From contig CAXXWB010000037.1 of assembly GCA_963677505.2 (NCBI GenBank), positions 87,110 through 151,109 of the forward strand: a DNA stretch of 64,000 bases, given 5' to 3'. Below the pieces are notes generated by a model. The model was not told the DNA's origin. It was given only the letters and a program-made list of their open reading frames with translations, and made no database searches. The stretch is from JBGSUZ01 sp963677505 (GTDB lineage Bacteria > Bacillota > Clostridia > Peptostreptococcales > Acidaminobacteraceae). The position numbers and the translations under genes are program-made. This document shows positions 30,399 to 39,257 of this stretch, piece after piece (the stretch's first letter is position 1; every line of letters begins with the position of its first letter).

Positions 30399-30905
30399 AT
30401 GAAAATACTAGGAGATAGATTAGAATTAAGACCTTTAACCAGTCTACAACTACAAATGTATATTGAAAATCCAATAGAACTGTCTCGTATACTGAAATTG
30501 GCAGTTGACTTGGTGGATCTCGATGAGCATATGAAAAAGGTTTATCATCTTAAGGCAAAAAGGATTGAAGAGACACCTTCTTCCTTGCTATACAATACAT
30601 ACTTCCTTATAATATTAAGAGAAGAACGCATAGCAATAGGCACTATAGGTTTAAAGGGCAGTCCCGATGAAGCCGGACTTGTAGAAGTAGGTTACGCGAT
30701 TCATGAATCTTATAGAAACAAAGGGTATATGAAAGAAGCTCTTAGAGTTTATGTGGATTGGCTGATGAAAATAGCAGAAGTCAGTGGTGTCAACGCTTGT
30801 ACAAGTAATATAAATGTAGCATCCCACAAGGTTTTGCAGGCTTCTGGGTTTGAGAGTATTTATAAAAATTGTGATATGATTGTTTGGAGATTTACCAGTA
30901 TTTAG
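30399..30905 (+). CDS. GNAT-family acetyltransferase
   Basis: The 168-residue protein has the RimJ/RimL-type GNAT fold. It starts GDRLELRPLT and contains the acetyl-CoA pyrophosphate-binding stretch VGYAIHESYRNKGYMKEAL (near 105-123) and the C-terminal NVASHKVLQASGFESI. The substrate is unknown; it could act on an N-terminus, small molecule or antibiotic. The ATG at 30399 has GAGGT about 7 bases upstream. It stands before the HD-GYP gene with 32 bases between, so the two may share a transcript. Confidence 0.8.
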   Translation: MKILGDRLELRPLTSLQLQMYIENPIELSRILKLAVDLVDLDEHMKKVYHLKAKRIEETPSSLLYNTYFLIILREERIAIGTIGLKGSPDEAGLVEVGYAIHESYRNKGYMKEALRVYVDWLMKIAEVSGVNACTSNINVASHKVLQASGFESIYKNCDMIVWRFTSI

Positions 30906-30937
30906 AGTTGAAATAAGCTTGAAGGTCGAGGATAAAT

Positions 30938-31996
30938 ATGAAAAAAGTTATTGTTGAGGAATTAGAAACCGGAATGATACTCGGTCAAGATGTGTTCAAT
31001 GAAAAAGGGCAACTGATTATTGCAGAAGGAAGCACTTTAAAATCACATCATATTGACTATATAAAGAATCTTAATATGATTTATGTGGTTATTCAGCCGC
31101 CTGTGGAACATCTAAAAAGGTATTTGGATCAACAAAAGAAAGATGAAATACTTCAAGAAAAGTATCATCAATCGGTTTCAAGTTTCAAAGAAGTTTATAA
31201 ATCTCTTAAGCTAGGCTCTAATTTGGTAAAAGATGAAATCGATAATATTATAGCGCCTCTGATGGATGAAATCTATAGAGGTGCGAATTTAGTCGAAAAG
31301 ATATGGCAGATCCAACAAAATGATGAATATACTTTTGAGCATTCTGTTCAAGTATCAATATTTGCAGCTTTGATGGGAAAATGGTTGAAGCTCAATAAAA
31401 GGGACATTAAAGAATTAGCCATCTCTGGTTTGCTTCATGACTTAGGTAAATGTAATATACCAGATGCAATTCTTAACAAACCCTCTGATTTAAATGAAGA
31501 AGAATATAATACCATGAAGAATCATCCTATTTTAGGTTATATGATTTTAATTGGTTCAAAAGATAGCTATTCTGACAAAATCATGCAAGGGGTACTTCAA
31601 CACCATGAGAGATGTGATGGCTCAGGCTATCCAGCGTCTCTTCTCAGTTCTCAAATTCACCCTTATGCAAGATTGGTGGCAATTGCAGATACCTACAGCG
31701 CAATGACGTCTGATCGGGTTTACAGAGAAAAAATGTGCCCTTTTTTAGTAGCAGAACACATGTATGAGAAAAGTCAAGGGGAGTTAGATACCTTCTACTG
31801 CAATCTATTTCTCTATAGAATATCTCAATATTTTATAGGGAACACCGTCAAGTTGTCTGATGGTTCCTATGGTAAAATTATCATGTGTGAAAAATCCCAC
31901 CCTCATAGACCATTGGTAAAGGTTGGGGATATATTTATTGACTTGATTACACGACCAGACTTAAAAATAGAAGAGTTAATGGATTTAAGCAATTAA
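30938..31996 (+). CDS. HD-GYP domain protein, probable cyclic-di-GMP phosphodiesterase
   Basis: 352 residues. The N-terminal 100 residues are the partner domain seen in many HD-GYP proteins (ELETGMILGQDVFNEKGQLII). The catalytic domain includes HSVQVSIFAALMGKW (near 145), LLHDLGKCNIPD (near 168), the second-metal His of MKNHPILGY, and HHERCDGSGYP (near 225), so the metal ligands and GYP motif are complete. No sensor or membrane segment is present. It is expected to hydrolyse c-di-GMP in the cytoplasm (family knowledge). A terminator follows. Confidence 0.9.
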   Translation: MKKVIVEELETGMILGQDVFNEKGQLIIAEGSTLKSHHIDYIKNLNMIYVVIQPPVEHLKRYLDQQKKDEILQEKYHQSVSSFKEVYKSLKLGSNLVKDEIDNIIAPLMDEIYRGANLVEKIWQIQQNDEYTFEHSVQVSIFAALMGKWLKLNKRDIKELAISGLLHDLGKCNIPDAILNKPSDLNEEEYNTMKNHPILGYMILIGSKDSYSDKIMQGVLQHHERCDGSGYPASLLSSQIHPYARLVAIADTYSAMTSDRVYREKMCPFLVAEHMYEKSQGELDTFYCNLFLYRISQYFIGNTVKLSDGSYGKIIMCEKSHPHRPLVKVGDIFIDLITRPDLKIEELMDLSN

Positions 31997-32011
31997 ACGA
32001 AGGATTAGTAA

Positions 32012-32037
32012 GAGAAGTCGTCTAGGCGACTTTTTTC
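32012..32037 (+). terminator. Intrinsic terminator after the HD-GYP gene
   Basis: AAGTCG pairs with CGACTT around a 6-nt loop and is followed by six T. The DUF1667 ribosome-binding site begins 4 bases later. Confidence 0.75.
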
Positions 32038-32053
32038 CATGGAGGCCATTCAG

Positions 32054-32425
32054 ATGAAATGTTGCAGTTGCAGTAAGGGGTGTGACCTTCATGTCCGCAG
32101 TGATAATGATAGCCCTATTTTAGTGACTGGTGGGGCTTGCCACAGGGGAGAAGCTTATGCGCTAAAAGTGTTGGAACTGGAAAAAATGGAAGCGGATAAG
32201 GCTGTATATAGAGGCTATGTTAGAATTAAAAATGGTTATATAAGCCATTTGCTAGTTATTTCAGATCGAGAAATTCCAAATGAGTACTTTTCAAGTATAG
32301 ATAAAGAGTTGGAAGTATTGATTATAGAAGCGCCAATAGAAAAGAATCAGGTCGTCTATGAAGATGTGAGACATTCTGAAGTTAAAATTCTTTCCAGTCG
32401 AGGGATGAAACAACGAAAGCGATAA
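32054..32425 (+). CDS. DUF1667 family protein
   Basis: 123 residues with the N-terminal cysteine pattern CCSCSKGCDL and then GGACHRGEAYA, which fits a metal or FeS site (CXXC-X3-C plus a later C). DUF1667 proteins normally lie next to a FAD-dependent glycerol-3-phosphate dehydrogenase-like gene and its partner oxidoreductase. Here no such gene is adjacent, so this copy is orphaned. GGAGG at 32041 supports the ATG at 32054 over one at 32039. The function is unknown. Confidence 0.75.
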   Translation: MKCCSCSKGCDLHVRSDNDSPILVTGGACHRGEAYALKVLELEKMEADKAVYRGYVRIKNGYISHLLVISDREIPNEYFSSIDKELEVLIIEAPIEKNQVVYEDVRHSEVKILSSRGMKQRKR

Positions 32426-32585
32426 GGTAACTTTTACTTACGCAGGTAAAATATAAAAAATTTACAAATACTAAAATAATTTCAAATTGGAATATTGTTC
32501 AAGAATAAAAAATAACAACTTATCGGATAACACTTTTTTTATTGAGAGGATTACTCTATAATGGTATTGAAGGAAGGTGAAAGGT

Positions 32586-33116
32586 ATGCATGACATGGTA
32601 ATATTGGTAAATGAAACAGATGAAGTAATTGGCTATATGAAGAAAATGGAAGCACACAGTACGGGTCTATTACATCGCGCCTTTTCAGTCCTTATATTTG
32701 ATAATGAGAAAAGACTCTTAATGCATCAACGTGCTAAATCGAAGTATCATTCAGGCGGTTTGTGGACAAATACTTGCTGTAGTCATCAGCATGCTGATGA
32801 GGACACGCTAACGGCTGCACATCGTAGATTGTTGGAAGAGATGGGTTTTGATTGTGATTTAGAGGAGCGATTCTCGTTTTTATATAAGGCAGAAATGGAA
32901 ACTGGTTTAATAGAACACGAGTACGATCATGTATTGGTAGGCAAATATGATGGGACGGTTGATTTAAACCCTCACGAAGTAGAAGCTTATGAATGGTTAT
33001 CGTGGTCGGAGATTGGTGAGCAGTTGAAAAGTGATCCTGAAAGGTTTACTTCATGGTTCAATCATATCTATGTTAAAATTGATCAAATTGGGATTGATAC
33101 TTTTATCAAAGGCTAA
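32586..33116 (+). CDS. idi: Isopentenyl-diphosphate delta-isomerase, type I
   Basis: Interconverts IPP and DMAPP. The 176-residue product has the type I (Nudix-fold) signatures: LHRAFSVLIFD, WTNTCCSHQH with the catalytic Cys and metal histidines (about 60-70), and RRLLEEMGFDCDL, the degenerate Nudix box. ENDYDHV-like EHEYDHVLVGKYDG carries the catalytic glutamate. AGGAAGG lies about 9 bases before the ATG at 32586; GTG at 32577 is less likely. Many Firmicutes use the FMN-dependent type II enzyme, so type I is notable. Flanking terminators make it a single-gene unit. Confidence 0.93.
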   Translation: MHDMVILVNETDEVIGYMKKMEAHSTGLLHRAFSVLIFDNEKRLLMHQRAKSKYHSGGLWTNTCCSHQHADEDTLTAAHRRLLEEMGFDCDLEERFSFLYKAEMETGLIEHEYDHVLVGKYDGTVDLNPHEVEAYEWLSWSEIGEQLKSDPERFTSWFNHIYVKIDQIGIDTFIKG

Positions 33117-33148
33117 AATTTTAGTATTTTGAATATTGTAATGTGCAA

Positions 33149-33180
33149 AAAAGAGACCTATTAACGGGTCTCTTTTTTTA
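33149..33180 (+). terminator. Intrinsic terminator after idi
   Basis: AGAGACC pairs with GGTCTCT and is followed by a run of T. Confidence 0.9.
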
Positions 33181-33292
33181 TGTCATTAAACTATCTTATA
33201 ATATTAATTTATCTATATGAAAATCCTATCATTTAATTTGAAATATGTTAAAATAAATCCAACTGGTAAAAAAATAATAATGAGGTGATCCT

Positions 33293-33829
33293 ATGGCTTG
33301 TTGCTGTGATGGTAACAAAAAAAGTGAAGCGCTCGAAGACAGTCTAGAGAACATTGACTTAAGTTTAATGACCGAGGTTATTGAACATTACGGGCAGACA
33401 AAAGGCAGCTTAATTACCATGCTACAAAAAATCCAAGGCATTTATGGTTATTTACCAATGAATGCTCTTAACTATTTAAGCGAAGAAACAGGGCTTAAAG
33501 AGGCACAGATTTATGGTGTTGCTACATTCTACACCCAATTTAGATTTGCACCTGTGGGAAAATACTTGATAATGCTTTGCCAAGGCACAGCTTGTCACGT
33601 TAATGGTGCATCTATCATTGAGAAGACAATTTCGGAGCATTTGAAAATTCAGGCAGGAGAAACTACGGCAGATGGTCTCTTTACCCTGAACAATGTTGCT
33701 TGTCTAGGCTGTTGTTCTTTAGCACCTGTTATGATGATCAACGGAGAAACTTATGCTAAACTAACAGCTGAAAAAACAGTTCAAATATTGAATCAGCTGA
33801 GAGAAAACGCAGAGGAGGCTGTTCAATGA
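33293..33829 (+). CDS. NuoE/HydC-like [2Fe-2S] subunit, probable transhydrogenase subunit StnC
   Basis: 178-residue thioredoxin-fold ferredoxin of the NuoE/HydC family. The four cysteines are in CQGTACHVNG and NVACLGCCSLAPVMMI (near 102-145). The GYLP and GVATFYTQFRF segments are typical. The N-terminus has an extra CCCDGNKK, possibly another metal site. GAGGTGATCC precedes the ATG at 33293. It overlaps the next gene by ATGA. With its neighbours it forms a three-subunit flavin/FeS complex (see the 33826 and 35575 entries). Confidence 0.88.
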   Translation: MACCCDGNKKSEALEDSLENIDLSLMTEVIEHYGQTKGSLITMLQKIQGIYGYLPMNALNYLSEETGLKEAQIYGVATFYTQFRFAPVGKYLIMLCQGTACHVNGASIIEKTISEHLKIQAGETTADGLFTLNNVACLGCCSLAPVMMINGETYAKLTAEKTVQILNQLRENAEEAVQ

Positions 33830-35556
33830 AAATTGTAGTGGGAATGGGCAGCTGTGGTCTTGCTGCAGGTGCAGGAAAAATTTTTGAAGCTTTAAAGCAA
33901 TATGAAGGTCAAGTTCGAAGCATCGAAATGACAGGTTGTATCGGTATGTGTCATTTAGAGCCTATAGTAGACGTATATACTGACGGCGGTATTAAAAGAT
34001 ACGTGAAGGTCACTTCAGAGCAAGTTAAGACCTTAATGGAAAGCCCTGAAGAGATGGCGCCTTTTCTTATTGGTCAGGAAGATTCAGATATTTTAGATAA
34101 ACAGCACCGAATCGTACTTAAAAATTGTGGGTTAATTAATCCAGAGTCTATAGATGCCTATATTGCCATTGGCGGTTATGAATCTATAAAAAAATCTATC
34201 TTAGAACTTAAGCCAGACGGGGTTATTGATATTATCAAGCAATCAGGCCTTAGAGGTCGCGGTGGCGCAGGTTTCCCAACTTGGTTCAAATGGGATGCGG
34301 CTAAAAAAGCACACAGAATTCCTAAATATATGGTTTGTAATGCCGACGAGGGGGATCCAGGCGCATTTATGGACCGTAGTGTCCTTGAAGGAGATCCACA
34401 TGCTTTAATAGAAGGCATGATGATTGGTGCTTTTGCAATTGGCGCAACTGAAGGGGTTGTTTATGTAAGAGCGGAATATCCTCTTGCTATTGTCCGTTTA
34501 GAGAAAGCGATTGAAGATGCTAGGGCTAAAGGATTCTTAGGGAAAAATTGTTTTGGTATTAATGGATACGATTTTGACCTTAGAATCAAAGCTGGCGCAG
34601 GCGCTTTCGTTTGTGGTGAAGAAACTGCATTGATTGCTTCTTTAGAAGGCGAAAGAGGCATGCCAAGACTTAAGCCACCGTTCCCAGCTGAAAAAGGATA
34701 CTGGGACCAACCGACTAATATCAACAACGTTGAAACTTTTGCCAATGTACCGTGGATTATTCGAAATGGCGCAGAAGCATTTGCTGCCTTTGGTACAGAG
34801 CGAAGCAAGGGTACGAAAGTATTCGCTTTGACGGGTAAGATCAAAAAAGGCGGACTCGTTGAGATTCCTATGGGCATGAGCTTAAAGGAAGTTATTTTTG
34901 ACATCGGCGGCGGTATGGTAGGTACGGCGCCATTTAAGGCTGTCCAATTGGGTGGACCTTCTGGCGGATGTATTCCGATGGAACTTATCGATACCCCAGT
35001 TGACTATGAATCTATCCAAAAAACTGGAGCTATCGTCGGTTCTGGTGGTATGGTTGTCATGGATGAATCGACTTGTATGGTAAATATGGCTAAATTCTTC
35101 TTGGAATTTACTTGTAACGAAAGTTGCGGAAAATGTACTTACTGTCGCGTAGGTACTAAGAGAATGCTCGAAATCCTGGACCGCCTCACCATTGGAGAAG
35201 GTAGAGAAGGGGATTTAGAACTTTTAGAAGAACTTAGCAATAAAATTAGAGAAGGCTCACTGTGCGGCTTGGGGCAAACAGCACCAAATCCTGTTTTGAC
35301 AACACTAAAATATTTCAGACATGAATATGAAGATCATCTCTATCATAAAAAATGTACTGCAAAACAATGCGCAGCATTGATTCGCTATGACATTCTTGAA
35401 GACAAGTGTATCGGCTGTACAGCATGTGCAAAAGCATGTCCAGTCAATGCTATTTCGGGTTCGGTAAAAGCAGTTCACGTCATCGACCAAGAAAAATGTA
35501 TTAAGTGCGGTCAATGTTTAGCTAAATGTAAATTCAGTGCGATTTTAGTGGAATAG
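33826..35556 (+). CDS. NuoF/HydB-like NADH-binding flavoprotein, probable StnB
   Basis: 576 residues and the NAD(H)/FMN subunit. Domains in order: a thioredoxin-like [2Fe-2S] segment (residues 1-110, with Cys10, Cys38 and Cys42), the NADH/FMN core (GRGGAGFPTWFKW near 142, VCNADEGDPGAFMDR near 172), SLBB, and the [4Fe-4S] site CGKCTYCRVGTKR near 434. The C-terminus adds two [4Fe-4S] clusters (CIGCTACAKACP and CIKCGQCLAKC, about 525-570), as in HydB of bifurcating hydrogenases. The neighbouring catalytic subunit is not a hydrogenase but a GltD/NuoG fusion, which favours the Stn transhydrogenase family. Confidence 0.88.
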   Translation: MKIVVGMGSCGLAAGAGKIFEALKQYEGQVRSIEMTGCIGMCHLEPIVDVYTDGGIKRYVKVTSEQVKTLMESPEEMAPFLIGQEDSDILDKQHRIVLKNCGLINPESIDAYIAIGGYESIKKSILELKPDGVIDIIKQSGLRGRGGAGFPTWFKWDAAKKAHRIPKYMVCNADEGDPGAFMDRSVLEGDPHALIEGMMIGAFAIGATEGVVYVRAEYPLAIVRLEKAIEDARAKGFLGKNCFGINGYDFDLRIKAGAGAFVCGEETALIASLEGERGMPRLKPPFPAEKGYWDQPTNINNVETFANVPWIIRNGAEAFAAFGTERSKGTKVFALTGKIKKGGLVEIPMGMSLKEVIFDIGGGMVGTAPFKAVQLGGPSGGCIPMELIDTPVDYESIQKTGAIVGSGGMVVMDESTCMVNMAKFFLEFTCNESCGKCTYCRVGTKRMLEILDRLTIGEGREGDLELLEELSNKIREGSLCGLGQTAPNPVLTTLKYFRHEYEDHLYHKKCTAKQCAALIRYDILEDKCIGCTACAKACPVNAISGSVKAVHVIDQEKCIKCGQCLAKCKFSAILVE

Positions 35557-35574
35557 GGATAGGGGTGAGATGAA

Positions 35575-38500
35575 ATGGCTTTGATAAATATTAACATAGA
35601 CGGTAAAGAGATCAAATCTCACAGTGATTTGACAATTTTGGAAATTGCAAAAGCCAATGGCATTGAAATTCCAAGTCTTTGCCATGATGAAAAAATCAAG
35701 AATTTCGGTTCTTGTGGTATTTGTGTTGTAGAGGTAGCAGGAAACCCAAGATTGGTACGTTCTTGTTCGACCACAGCTTTTGACGGAATGATCATTTCTA
35801 CACAATCTGACAGAATTAAGGCATCAAGAAAAACAACGCTAGAACTTTTGATTTCTGACCATACAGGGGACTGTAAAGCGCCTTGTTCAAACGGTTGTCC
35901 TAGTAAAGTTGACATTCAGGGCTACGTAGGACTTATTGCCAACAAGGCTTATGATGAAGCCCTTCAATTAATCAAGGAAGAGCTCCCATTCCCCGCCTCA
36001 ATTGGACGTGTGTGTCCTCACCCATGTCAAACATCATGCAGAAGAGGTTTGGTTGACGATGCCGTTGAAATTGCATGGCTCAAGCGTTATGTAGCGGATT
36101 TAGATTTAGCAAAAGAAGAGCCTTATATTCCAGCTATGAAACCTACGACTGGTAAAAAAGTAGCGGTTATTGGCGGTGGACCAAGTGGTATGTCCGCGGC
36201 TTATTACTTGAAAATAGAAGGACATGACGTTGAAGTCTTTGAAGCCATGCCTGAATTTGGCGGTATGCTTAAATATGGTATTCCTTTGTACAGACTGCCA
36301 AAGGATGTTCTTCTTGGTGAAGTAAAAATTATCGAGAAAATGGGCATTAAATTGACACCCAATAAGCGAATTGGTAAAGATATGACCCTTGAGCATATTA
36401 GAGCTCATCACGATGCGGTTTATGTTTCTATTGGTGCTTGGCAGTCTTCTAAAATGGATGTGCCAGGTGAGCACTTAGATGGTGTCCTGGGTGGTATTGA
36501 TTTCTTGACTAAGTTTGCAGTCAACGAACCTGTAAAAACTGGGAATAGAATTGCAATCATCGGCGGCGGTAACACGGCTATGGATGCTTGTAGAACGGCT
36601 AAGAGACTTGGTGCAAAAGAAGTATATTGTATCTATAGAAGAACAAAAGAAGACATGCCTGCGACGCCTATTGAAATTAAAGAGGCTGAAGAAGAAGGTA
36701 TTCAGTTCAAGTTCTTGCTCAACCCAACTGAAGTTGTTGACAATGGTAACGGTGGCGTCAGCAAATTAAAACTTCAAAAGATGGAAATTGTCATAGATGA
36801 AAAGTCAGGCAGAAGAAATGCAAAGGGTATTGCAGGGTCAGAAGAAATTCTAGAAGTGGACAGTGTCATTGTTGCCATAGGTCAAAAACTTAAGAACGAT
36901 GGCCTCGAAGAAATCAATCTCAATTCAAGAGGAAGCATGAACGCCAATCTTGAAACTTTTGAAACTAATCTTCAAGGTGTATTTGCTGGTGGTGATGGAA
37001 CAAACAATGGTGCAGATATTGCGATTGCAGCTATTGCAGATGGAAAATATGCTGCAAGAGCGATTCATTCTTACTTGAATGGCAACTTAACACCACAAAG
37101 AGATCCTTTCTATGTGAAGCAAGATTTGAAACCAGTTGATTTGGCTCATGTTGAGAAGCTTCCAAAAGCACACATGGGACATGAAGCGCCTGAGCTTAGA
37201 AGTACCAACTTTGAAGAAGTGGTCCACGGCTATAAGGAATGTGAAACAAGTCAAGAAGCCAATCGATGTCTTGAATGTGGTTGCCACGACTTCTTTGAAT
37301 GTAGCTTAGTCAAACAAGCCAACGTTTATGAGCTCAAAGATTTGCGTTTCGAAGGGGACAAACATGCACTTGCTTTCAAAGATGACCATACTTACATTAA
37401 ACGTGATCCTAATAAATGTATCCTCTGCGGTATGTGCGTTAGAATTTGTGATGAAGTAACAGATCAAACAGCACTTGGCCTAGTGAATAGAGGTTTTGAA
37501 ACTGTAGTTCTTCCAGCCCTTGAGAAGAAATTAGACGAAACCACTTGTATTTCTTGTGGTCAATGCGTCACTGTATGCCCAACGGGCGCACTTCAAGAAA
37601 GAACATCCATTAAGAAACCGGTACCCCTTAGAGAGACTCACACACAAACCACTTGCGCAGGTTGTTCGGTAGGCTGTCAGACAGAGATTGCTTCAAAAGG
37701 AACCCTCTTATTAAGAGCACTGCCTTCTAAAGCTGCTGAAAGTGTGAATAAAGGTTTACTCTGCTCAAGAGGAAGATTTGGATACGATGCTTATTTAAGC
37801 GATGAACGTATTACACAACCAATGGTTAGAAAGGACGGCGAACTGGTTCCTGTCAGCTTAAATGAAGCCCTTCTTTATGTAGCGAGACGTGCTCAAAGCA
37901 TACAACTTAGATATGGCAATCAGTCGGTTGGAGTTTCAGTCTCGGATCGATATACTTTAGAAGATATGTACATGATTAAGTCCTTTGCAAAGAAAATGCT
38001 GGATACAGATCAAGTATTCTCCTTCAATAAAGTAAACAGCGGTCTCAAAACAGTATTTGGGGCAGATACAACCAGCAATCGAATCGATGAATTATCCAAT
38101 ACGGAAATGATCTGGACCGTTGGTATTGATCCTATAAAGGACAACAGCATTTTAGGTTTCAAAATTAAAGAAGCTGTTAATAAAGGTGCTAAGCTCATGC
38201 ACTTAAATGATGAGAAGACCAAACTAGATCGTTTTGCGAACTGGAAAGGCATTATAAATTCAGATAGCACTATGTTGTATGAAATTTTAAAAGCTATTGT
38301 AGAGGGTTTAACTGGGGTTCCAAAAGGGGTTCAAGCTGAGGAACTAGACCAATTGAAAGCTAATTTAGCAAATGTAACGGTCAGTGCAGAAGCAGCTAAT
38401 TTTGCTCATCAACTGGTTCACCACAGACAAGTGATGACCGTTTACGATGCATCAAAATTAACTGTGGAGGCTGAAATGGTTCTTTCCTTGATCGGTATTT

Positions 38501-39117
38501 TCACAGGTCATGTTGATCAACCGAGAAATGGGTTAATCAAACTTAGAGCCAACATGAACAGTCAAGGTCTAGAATACATGAACGTAAAGAGCTACCAAGA
38601 CTATGTAAATCCACAAGGCAAAATGCCGTTTAAAGGAATGTTTGTCTTTGGAGAAAATATTTCACCAGAACAGCTTGGAGATTTAGAGTTCCTTATGGTT
38701 CAAGATACTCACATGTCAGAAGTGGCTCTAAAAGCTGATGTTGTTTTACCAAAGGCGGTTTACCTAGAGACTTCAGGACATGTAGTTTCAATGGATAGAG
38801 CAGTTTTAGCACTTCAACAAATTTTCAATTCGCCTGTGAATTGTGAGAACTGGGAAATGATGAAGGCTCTTATGAACGTCTACGGTACAAACTGTGACTT
38901 TGAAAGTGCTGAAAAAGTATATGAAGCCATTTGCCTAGAAAATCCACTGTTCAATGAAATGAGTCGATTAAATCAAAGGGTTTTGGAGCCTCTTCATAAA
39001 GCGTATAACAAAGGGATCAATATTTATCATATCCCTGAAATTAAAAAAGGGCCTTCATTCCAAAAAAAGAGGGATACCAATGTGGTGAAAACTATTTTTG
39101 AGGCGAGAGCAAAATAA
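35575..39117 (+). CDS. GltD-NuoG-type fusion FAD/NADP subunit, probable StnA of an electron-bifurcating transhydrogenase
   Basis: 1180 residues. Order: plant-type [2Fe-2S] (Cys36, 47, 50, 64), GltD-like N-terminal cysteines (about 100-155), FAD domain (VAVIGGGPSGMSAAYYL near 196), NAD(P) domain (IAIIGGGNTAMDACRTAKR near 327), second FAD motif GVFAGGDGTNNGADIAIAA (near 468), two [4Fe-4S] (CILCGMCVRIC near 615; CISCGQCVTVCP near 658), then a molybdopterin-type FeS domain (CAGCSVGCQ near 694). The remaining 400 residues resemble NuoG but lack a Cys/Sec at the catalytic site, so no formate dehydrogenase activity is expected. Known Stn complexes transfer electrons between NADH, ferredoxin and NADP. 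Assignment is by architecture. Confidence 0.8.
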   Translation: MALININIDGKEIKSHSDLTILEIAKANGIEIPSLCHDEKIKNFGSCGICVVEVAGNPRLVRSCSTTAFDGMIISTQSDRIKASRKTTLELLISDHTGDCKAPCSNGCPSKVDIQGYVGLIANKAYDEALQLIKEELPFPASIGRVCPHPCQTSCRRGLVDDAVEIAWLKRYVADLDLAKEEPYIPAMKPTTGKKVAVIGGGPSGMSAAYYLKIEGHDVEVFEAMPEFGGMLKYGIPLYRLPKDVLLGEVKIIEKMGIKLTPNKRIGKDMTLEHIRAHHDAVYVSIGAWQSSKMDVPGEHLDGVLGGIDFLTKFAVNEPVKTGNRIAIIGGGNTAMDACRTAKRLGAKEVYCIYRRTKEDMPATPIEIKEAEEEGIQFKFLLNPTEVVDNGNGGVSKLKLQKMEIVIDEKSGRRNAKGIAGSEEILEVDSVIVAIGQKLKNDGLEEINLNSRGSMNANLETFETNLQGVFAGGDGTNNGADIAIAAIADGKYAARAIHSYLNGNLTPQRDPFYVKQDLKPVDLAHVEKLPKAHMGHEAPELRSTNFEEVVHGYKECETSQEANRCLECGCHDFFECSLVKQANVYELKDLRFEGDKHALAFKDDHTYIKRDPNKCILCGMCVRICDEVTDQTALGLVNRGFETVVLPALEKKLDETTCISCGQCVTVCPTGALQERTSIKKPVPLRETHTQTTCAGCSVGCQTEIASKGTLLLRALPSKAAESVNKGLLCSRGRFGYDAYLSDERITQPMVRKDGELVPVSLNEALLYVARRAQSIQLRYGNQSVGVSVSDRYTLEDMYMIKSFAKKMLDTDQVFSFNKVNSGLKTVFGADTTSNRIDELSNTEMIWTVGIDPIKDNSILGFKIKEAVNKGAKLMHLNDEKTKLDRFANWKGIINSDSTMLYEILKAIVEGLTGVPKGVQAEELDQLKANLANVTVSAEAANFAHQLVHHRQVMTVYDASKLTVEAEMVLSLIGIFTGHVDQPRNGLIKLRANMNSQGLEYMNVKSYQDYVNPQGKMPFKGMFVFGENISPEQLGDLEFLMVQDTHMSEVALKADVVLPKAVYLETSGHVVSMDRAVLALQQIFNSPVNCENWEMMKALMNVYGTNCDFESAEKVYEAICLENPLFNEMSRLNQRVLEPLHKAYNKGINIYHIPEIKKGPSFQKKRDTNVVKTIFEARAK

Positions 39118-39176
39118 TTTAGTTTTTAACTATAAACGGGCTATGAGATTTTAAAGGTTATAAAGCACAAAAACAA

Positions 39177-39225
39177 TTAAGGGTTGCTTCATTGATTTAT
39201 TCAATGAAGCAACCCTTTTGTTATT
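39177..39225. terminator. Bidirectional intrinsic terminator
   Basis: A perfect 17-bp stem (AAGGGTTGCTTCATTGA and its complement) with loop TTTAT is flanked by A and T tracts. It serves the StnA gene on the plus strand and the HisA-like gene on the minus strand. Confidence 0.92.
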
Positions 39226-39257
39226 CGTAATGGGTTTATTAAATGATTCAAGCAAGT

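Noticed and set aside
35575..39117. Formate dehydrogenase as the product
   Set aside because: The molybdopterin-type domain lacks the Cys/Sec position, and a GltD module is fused in. A NuoG-like role fits better.
35575..39117. [FeFe] hydrogenase HydA as partner of the HydB/HydC-like subunits
   Set aside because: None of the H-cluster motifs (such as TSCCPAW or PCxxKxxE) is present in this protein.
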